Source: Bacillota bacterium (GTDB lineage: Bacteria; Bacillota; Bacilli; Thermoactinomycetales; DSM-44946). From it: a stretch of DNA of 17,784 nt. Position numbers and translations under genes: made by a program. Where the stretch lies: positions 1 through 17,784 of the forward strand of contig JAJYSD010000001.1 in assembly GCA_021793745.1 (NCBI GenBank), given 5' to 3'. Below, one piece after another: positions 13,311-17,784 of the stretch; positions within the stretch are counted from its first letter, which is position 1; each line of letters starts with the position of its first letter. The notes under the pieces were generated by a model. That model had not been told where the DNA came from, ran no database searches, and worked only from the letters and a program-made list of their open reading frames with translations.

Positions 13311-14328
13311 AGCCCTGTTGATCAGTCATCCGGTCAACCGGCGTTACATAACGGGTTTTACCGGCACGGCGGGAATGGCACTGGTGACGGAGAGGGATGC
13401 GGTGTTGGTTACCGATTTTCGTTATGTGAACCAAGTGCGGCAGCAGGCACCCCATTTCGACGTATATCGCCATGACGGCGACATTTTTCAGGCCGTCGCC
13501 GATCTGTGCCGGCAGCGGGGATTCAAGAGCCTCGCCTTTGAACAGGATCATTTAACCTACGGGGAAGTGGTAAAACTAAGAAAGTCCATGGGGAATCAGG
13601 AGACGGTACCGGTCAGCCAGGTGGTGGAGCCCCTCCGGGCGGTGAAGGACAAGGAGGAGCAGGACGTGATCCGGGAGGCGGCGGCGATTGCGGACCGCGC
13701 CTTCGAACGGATTCTGGAGGAGCTGCGTCCCGGTCGGACGGAGCGGGAGATCGCCCTGTCCCTCGAGATCATGCTCCGGGAGATGGGAGCGGACAGCTCT
13801 TCCTTTGACATGATCGTGGCCTCCGGTCCTCGCTCCGCCTTTCCCCACGGCGTGGCCAGCGATCGGGTGATGGAAAAGGGAGATCTGGTCACCCTGGATT
13901 TTGGAGCCTACTATCGCGGGTACTGTTCGGATATCACCCGCACCGTGGCGTTGGGTTCTCCGAATGACAAGCAGCGGGAGATCTACGAAGTGGTGAGGGA
14001 GGCGCAACAGGCCGCCGTCGATGCGATCCGTCCCGGCTTGGCCGGAAGGGAAGTGGATCGGGTGGCCAGAGACCGAATCAAGGCACACGGTTATGCCGAA
14101 TACTTTGGACACGGCACGGGCCACGGTCTGGGGCTGGAATTGCACGAGGCACCGAGGCTGTCCCCGAGGGGAGAGGACATCCTGGAGCCTGGCATGGTGG
14201 TTACCGTGGAGCCGGGGATTTACCTGCCCGATTTCGGGGGTGTCCGGATCGAGGACGATGTGATCGTAACCGAAAACGGATGCGAAGTATTGACGAAAAG
14301 CCCCAAACATCTCATCATAATCGAGTAG
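13258..14328 (+). CDS. yqhT: M24 Xaa-Pro aminopeptidase/dipeptidase (YqhT type)
   Basis: A 356-residue metallopeptidase of family M24, expected to cleave peptides with proline as the second residue, using two Mn2+ or Co2+ ions. An N-terminal creatinase-like domain (residues about 1-125, [17 protein letters not shown]) precedes the pita-bread catalytic domain. The five metal ligands are Asp214 (VTLDFGA), Asp225 (CSDITRT), His289 in GHGTGHGLG (with His285 nearby), Glu318 ([10 protein letters not shown]) and Glu332 (VRIEDDV). ATG 13258 follows a GAGGGGGG sequence by six bases. The gene overlaps aroQ by 53 bases and lies 26 bases before the efp start, so the three form an operon. The pairing of a proline peptidase with efp is common in Bacilli. 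Confidence 0.93.
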   Translation: MKERLVRLREKMSEKGLEALLISHPVNRRYITGFTGTAGMALVTERDAVLVTDFRYVNQVRQQAPHFDVYRHDGDIFQAVADLCRQRGFKSLAFEQDHLTYGEVVKLRKSMGNQETVPVSQVVEPLRAVKDKEEQDVIREAAAIADRAFERILEELRPGRTEREIALSLEIMLREMGADSSSFDMIVASGPRSAFPHGVASDRVMEKGDLVTLDFGAYYRGYCSDITRTVALGSPNDKQREIYEVVREAQQAAVDAIRPGLAGREVDRVARDRIKAHGYAEYFGHGTGHGLGLELHEAPRLSPRGEDILEPGMVVTVEPGIYLPDFGGVRIEDDVIVTENGCEVLTKSPKHLIIIE

Positions 14329-14354
14329 AGTGCAGACCAGAAGGGGGACAAATG

Positions 14355-14912
14355 ATGATTTCAACCAATGATTTTCGCGTGGGATTGACCATCGAGCTGG
14401 ACGGGGATGTATGGCAAGTGATGGATTTTCAGCATGTGAAGCCCGGGAAAGGATCCGCCTTTGTCCGTTCGAAGCTGCGCAACCTCCGCAATGGGAATAT
14501 CCAGGACCGGACCTTCCGGGCAGGGGAAAAGGTGCCCCGCGCCCATGTGGAAACCCGGCAGATGCAATATCTGTATGAAAGCGGCGGGGAGTATACCTTC
14601 ATGGACAATGAAACCTACGAACAGGTGAGTCTGCCGAGGGAGCGGCTGGAACGGGAAGTCCAGTTCCTCAAGGAAAATATGAATGTGAACCTGGTCGTCT
14701 ACAAGGGAGATACCCTTGGAATCCAACTGCCCAACACCGTTGAACTGGAAGTGGTGGAGACGGAACCCGGCATCAAGGGGGACACGGCGACGGGCGGCAG
14801 TAAATCGGCCAAGCTGGAGACCGGGTTGGTCGTCCAGGTTCCTTTGTTCGTCCAGGAAGGGGATCGCCTCATCATCGACACCCGGAGCGGCGAGTATGTC
14901 TCCCGGGCGTGA
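14355..14912 (+). CDS. efp: Translation elongation factor P
   Basis: EF-P binds between the P and E sites of stalled ribosomes and restores peptide bond formation at proline stretches. The 185 residues show three beta-barrel domains: KOW-like N-terminal domain ([17 protein letters not shown]), middle OB domain, and C-terminal OB domain ending in the signature region [16 protein letters not shown] and a final SGEYVSRA. The tip residue Lys32 in KPGKGSAF is conserved and is the position modified in Bacillus (5-aminopentanol) and in Escherichia (beta-lysine). Two ATG codons stand in tandem at 14352 and 14355; the second is preferred because it is seven bases from the GGGGG ribosome-binding site and gives the usual MIS start. 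It ends the operon, with a terminator just after. Confidence 0.96.
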   Translation: MISTNDFRVGLTIELDGDVWQVMDFQHVKPGKGSAFVRSKLRNLRNGNIQDRTFRAGEKVPRAHVETRQMQYLYESGGEYTFMDNETYEQVSLPRERLEREVQFLKENMNVNLVVYKGDTLGIQLPNTVELEVVETEPGIKGDTATGGSKSAKLETGLVVQVPLFVQEGDRLIIDTRSGEYVSRA

Positions 14913-14925
14913 AGAATCCACCCCG

Positions 14926-14959
14926 AAAAAGGAGTGTGCAATGGCACACTCCTTTTTTT
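14926..14959. terminator. Bidirectional terminator between efp and the DUF441 gene
   Basis: A 14-bp perfect stem (AAAAAGGAGTGTGC 14926-14939 with GCACACTCCTTTTT 14944-14957), 4-base loop and T7 tract. The A-rich arm makes it a good terminator for the convergent minus-strand gene, which stops at 14965. Confidence 0.93.
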
Positions 14960-14964
14960 GCTGC

Positions 14965-15423
14965 CTATTTGGGCCAAATCCATGTGAACAATTTGAGCAA
15001 GAAGGCGGTGATTCCTGCGGCCATCAAGGGACCGACGGGAATTCCCCGCAGCATGACGATCCCGACGATGGACCCGATCACCAGGCCGATGATCAGTTGG
15101 GGATCCATCTTCAAAAGGTCCAATCCCTTCCCGTTCATGTAGGTGGCCAACATGCCCCCGACGATGGCCAGGATTCCGGGGAGGGAAGTGAACATCGAGG
15201 CCAACTCCTTGGTGGATACCCGCCCGGTGGCAAAGGGCACCAGGACGGCGATGGTCAGAAACAACAATCCCAATTCCAGACCGCGCCTTTCCACCGTGGG
15301 AAAGTACCGTTCCAGATGGGTCAATTTCAGAATCAACAGGAGGCTGGCAGCGGTGGAGATGATGGGGGATCGGCCGATCACTCCGACGATGATGAGAAGG
15401 ATGAGGAACAGATCCGGGTTCAT
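14965..15423 (-). CDS. DUF441 (UPF0756) membrane protein
   Basis: A 152-residue integral membrane protein with four or five helices: [16 protein letters not shown] near the start, [32 protein letters not shown], and [16 protein letters not shown] with [13 protein letters not shown] at the end. The pattern and the segments VPFATGRVS and [11 protein letters not shown] fit the DUF441/UPF0756 family (YtwI in Bacillus), whose function is unknown. Two in-frame ATG codons are possible, at 15429 and 15423; the second is chosen because AGGGG touches the first but is six bases from the second. It is convergent with efp and follows the phosphosulfolactate synthase gene on the same strand, 56 bases after its stop, so it may be cotranscribed with it. 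Confidence 0.88.
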   Translation of the reverse strand: MNPDLFLILLIIVGVIGRSPIISTAASLLLILKLTHLERYFPTVERRGLELGLLFLTIAVLVPFATGRVSTKELASMFTSLPGILAIVGGMLATYMNGKGLDLLKMDPQLIIGLVIGSIVGIVMLRGIPVGPLMAAGITAFLLKLFTWIWPK

Positions 15424-15479
15424 GAGCATCCCCTGTCCAATGGATTTGCTACCACTTTATGTTTGCAGGGGACAAATTA

Positions 15480-16304
15480 TTAGCTCTTCGTCAATCCGAC
15501 CGGCGGGGGTTGCAGATCAAACGGGAAGGTATCCGAACGAAGCCCGCGGCGGAGGGACTCCAGGGACAATACGTCCGGGGAAGGGATGTTCCCCAGGTTG
15601 ACCCGGTGCCCCAGAAGGCGGATGAGCTTGGTTTGCTGGGATTTTTTTGGAGCTTCCCAGATCAGGCGACTCGGACCGATCCGTTCCCGGATGCGGAGGA
15701 TCAGCTCTTCGTCTGCATCTCCCTTTTGATTATAGATTCCCACGTGTTCTCCCGATTCCCGCCCCTCCACGATGACGTAGGAAGCTCCGGCTTCCCGATC
15801 CGCCCGATAGGTCTCGGCGAGGAGATCCGCCGATAGGGTGGAGCCCGCTTTCTTTTTGCCGATCTCCGTGATGACGTCGAATCCCTTCTCCTTCGCCGCC
15901 CGGATCATCCGGCTCCGCTCCACCGGGGACAGGGATATGGTCCCGTCGGAAATTTCAACCCATTCGAACCCCAATTGCTGCAACGTGTTCAAATAGGCAT
16001 GCCATCGGTGTTGGCTGTAGGCCACCTCGAAAAACGTGCCGCCCGGGTAGAGGTATACGCCGAAGTGGCGCGCCAGTTCGATCTTCCGGATCAGGAGAGG
16101 CGTGGGTGTGAGGGCGGCGGTGCCGAACCCCAGTTTGATCCAATCGATGTAATCGGAAGCCATCTCCAGCAGATCCCGAAAAGCGGATATCCCCAGCCCC
16201 TTATCCAATACCATGGTCATCCCCTCTGTGCGGGGCTTGCTCTCGCGGTTTCGAGTGGGGTCCGCCAGTTCCGGTGCCCAGGCGATCCCCTTGTCCCTTT
16301 TCAT
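15480..16304 (-). CDS. Phosphosulfolactate synthase (ComA family)
   Basis: Members of this family add sulfite to phosphoenolpyruvate, giving (R)-2-O-phospho-3-sulfolactate. In methanogens this is the first step of coenzyme M synthesis; in Bacillus the homologue YitD supplies 3-sulfolactate stored in spores. The 274 residues form a TIM barrel; typical stretches are GMTMVLDKGLG (residues 28-38), DYIDWIKLGFGT, GVYLYPGGTFFEVA, GFEWVEISDGTISLS, TEIGKK, YVIVEGRESG and LIWEAPKKSQQ, with NLGNI near the C-terminus. The ATG at 16302-16304 follows GAGGGG by six bases. The phosphatase (ComB/YitC) and dehydrogenase of the pathway are not in the window. Its neighbours, a DUF441 protein downstream and an MFS exporter upstream on the same strand, give no clear pathway link. 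Confidence 0.9.
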   Translation of the reverse strand: MKRDKGIAWAPELADPTRNRESKPRTEGMTMVLDKGLGISAFRDLLEMASDYIDWIKLGFGTAALTPTPLLIRKIELARHFGVYLYPGGTFFEVAYSQHRWHAYLNTLQQLGFEWVEISDGTISLSPVERSRMIRAAKEKGFDVITEIGKKKAGSTLSADLLAETYRADREAGASYVIVEGRESGEHVGIYNQKGDADEELILRIRERIGPSRLIWEAPKKSQQTKLIRLLGHRVNLGNIPSPDVLSLESLRRGLRSDTFPFDLQPPPVGLTKS

Positions 16305-16359
16305 GGGTTTCCCCTCGCTTTCCTCTTTTTGACCGCTGAGAAAAACGGCGCTATCCGCA

Positions 16360-16373
16360 CCGCATCGATGCGG
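16360..16373. repeat. 14-bp palindrome between MFS and phosphosulfolactate synthase genes
   Basis: CCGCATCGATGCGG is a perfect palindrome about 53 bases after the MFS stop. It lacks a T run directly after it on the minus strand, so it is at best a weak terminator; it could be an operator for the phosphosulfolactate synthase gene. Confidence 0.35.
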
Positions 16374-16425
16374 CCTCCACCTGTTTCATGTTATGCCGAA
16401 GCGAGCGGCGGGTGCCCAGAGGGGA

Positions 16426-17694
16426 TCAGGTGGGTTGCAGTCCCTTTTTGCGGAGGAGAACGCGACTCTGTCCTCCTTTTCCCCGGAGACGGACCGTTTG
16501 CCGGATGGTTTTCAAGGCAAGGGCGCCCGTGAGGGCGGCTGCGATGCTGGCTCCCAGGAAAAGCAGCAGCCGTTGGTTTTCCAAAAGGCCGAAGACCGGA
16601 GGGCCGATGGCGACCCCCAGAAAACGGACACTGCCATACAGGGAGGTGACAATGCCCCGTTCGTCCGAACCGACGGCGGAAGTGATCAAGGTGTTGAGGC
16701 TGGGGAGGACCAGGCCGCTGCCGATTCCGATCAATACGAGAAGTCCCAGGAGCACATAGGTGTTGGAGAAAAAGGGGATTACCGCCATCGCCAGGGAGAT
16801 GGAGAACAAGCCGCCGGCGATGAAAAGACGCATCCTGCGGGTTTTTTGCCGGATGTGTCCCCCTGTCCAGTAGGAGGTGGAGCTCATGGCCAGCAGGGGG
16901 ATCGCCAGGATCAATCCCTTCAGGATGCCGTCGATCCGATATTTGGCTTCCAGGATGTCCGACAGGTAGAACAGGACGCCGAAGAGGATGAAGAGTGTAA
17001 CCGCTCCTGCCAAGAAGGCGACGATCATCCATTTGCCCTGTCGCTTCCAGATTTTTACCAGGTGGTTTTTGTATTGGGCGATCGGAGGAATCGCTTCGGT
17101 GCGCTGGGGCTCTTTCACGAAGATCCACAGGGCGATAACGGCCGGAATCACGAGGACCGGAAAGGCGAAATAGACCGCGTACCATACGATGAGCGCCAGC
17201 AGGGATCCGAAAATCGGGCTCAGCACTTTTCCCATCCCGTTGGAGGCTTCCAGGATTCCCAGCGCCTTGCTCCGCCTCTCTTCCCGGTAAAGGTCACTCA
17301 CCAGGGCCATGGCGATGGGAGCGGTGCCTGCCGCCCCGATTCCCTGGAGGATGCGCCCCGTCAGCATCAGCAGATACGAGCCGGCGGTGGAGGAAATTCC
17401 GGCTAAGACTCCCCCCGCACCGTACAGCAGCAGGCTGGGAATCATCACTTTTTTTCGTCCGAAACGATCCGAGAGGATTCCCGAGATGGGGATGACGATT
17501 CCGGCGGGAACGGAGAACAGGGTGATCAAAAGACTGACCTGCAGTTGGGAAATGTTCAGCGCCGAGCGGATCTCGGGCAGGACGGGAATCAGCATGGAGT
17601 TGCCGAGCACCATGAGCAAAGGGATGAAGCTGATCGAGAGGAGAACCACCCACCAGCTGCGGTTTTCCTCTTTCTGCTGTTCGGTTTGCTGCAA
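16426..17694 (-). CDS. MFS drug/metabolite exporter, 12 helices
   Basis: A major facilitator superfamily protein of about 422 residues with 12 hydrophobic segments split by a cytoplasmic loop (KEPQRTEAIPPIAQYKNHLVKIWKRQGKW). Motif A is GILSDRFGRKK between helices 2 and 3; the fourth helix region has GRILQGIGAAGTAPIAMALV, and a motif C-like segment (GILEASNGMGKVLSPIFGSL) follows, which points to the DHA1 proton-driven drug antiporters. Substrate is not predictable. Start: the frame opens at GTG 17703 just after an in-frame TGA, but the ribosome-binding sequence GAGGTG overlaps that GTG and stands six bases before TTG 17692-17694, which I prefer. The protein then begins MQQTEQQKEENRSWW. It lies 121 bases before the phosphosulfolactate synthase gene on the same strand; no clear terminator separates them. 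Confidence 0.9.
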   Translation of the reverse strand: MQQTEQQKEENRSWWVVLLSISFIPLLMVLGNSMLIPVLPEIRSALNISQLQVSLLITLFSVPAGIVIPISGILSDRFGRKKVMIPSLLLYGAGGVLAGISSTAGSYLLMLTGRILQGIGAAGTAPIAMALVSDLYREERRSKALGILEASNGMGKVLSPIFGSLLALIVWYAVYFAFPVLVIPAVIALWIFVKEPQRTEAIPPIAQYKNHLVKIWKRQGKWMIVAFLAGAVTLFILFGVLFYLSDILEAKYRIDGILKGLILAIPLLAMSSTSYWTGGHIRQKTRRMRLFIAGGLFSISLAMAVIPFFSNTYVLLGLLVLIGIGSGLVLPSLNTLITSAVGSDERGIVTSLYGSVRFLGVAIGPPVFGLLENQRLLLFLGASIAAALTGALALKTIRQTVRLRGKGGQSRVLLRKKGLQPT

Positions 17695-17784
17695 GGGGTC
17701 CACCTCGTTTCAATGGTCGTACTCCCCTTAGATTGTCCGAAACCCGTATTTCGTATCAAAGCAGGTCTGTTGATTATCCAATAT

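Noticed and set aside
16393..17406. A 337-codon plus-strand frame opposite the MFS gene
   Set aside because: Composition is dominated by Gly, Gln, Asp and Arg without any hydrophobic core, typical of the complement of membrane-protein codons; the minus-strand MFS protein is unambiguous.

Overview
The window reads as a stretch of chromosome from a sporulating, fairly GC-rich Firmicute, most likely Thermoactinomycetaceae or a close relative. The reasons are strong Shine-Dalgarno sites of the AGGAGG type, many TTG and GTG starts, Bacillus-type MntR and EF-P sequences, and a block mntR / yqhO / (yqhP) / yqhQ / aroQ / yqhT / efp in the same general arrangement as in Bacillus subtilis. This placement is inference from protein resemblance and gene order; no database search was possible. 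I see no insertion sequence, prophage, CRISPR array, tRNA or rRNA gene. Nearly all of the window is well-packed core or metabolic chromosome.

Layout. 1-575: the 3' end of a sodium-coupled amino-acid transporter (NSS family) and an overlapping 40-residue membrane protein of the MetS type, closed by an intrinsic terminator. 725-1888, minus strand: D-amino-acid aminotransferase (dat) followed by an 81-residue protein of unknown function. 2215-5645: a large B12-dependent class II ribonucleotide reductase (nrdJ), whose promoter carries two NrdR-type boxes 32 bp apart. 5644-6297, minus: an SGNH/GDSL hydrolase. 6585-7334, plus: a metallophosphoesterase. 7341-8873, minus: histidine ammonia-lyase (hutH), standing alone and preceded by a large leader hairpin. 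9135-11000, plus: mntR, a patatin-like phospholipase (yqhO) and a PrcB_C-domain protein. 11307-12621, minus: yqhQ (DUF1385 membrane protein) and a small membrane protein. 12804-14912, plus: aroQ, a Xaa-Pro peptidase and efp, read from an extended -10 promoter. 14965-17694, minus: a DUF441 membrane protein, a phosphosulfolactate synthase and an MFS exporter.

How it works together. The genes serve amino-acid uptake and turnover (NSS/MetS, dat, hutH, peptidase), deoxynucleotide supply without oxygen dependence (nrdJ, repressible by NrdR), manganese homeostasis (mntR), translation at proline stretches (efp), the shikimate pathway (aroQ) and, by analogy with Bacillus, sulfolactate formation for spores (phosphosulfolactate synthase). 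Convergent neighbours often share a bidirectional terminator (5611-5645, 11194-11230, 14926-14959).

I did not find a convincing new multi-gene system. The best leads are regulatory: the tandem NrdR boxes, the hairpin directly in front of the hutH ribosome-binding site, and a perfect 9-1-9 inverted repeat upstream of mntR. Two predicted hydrolases also carry substitutions at normally conserved positions.
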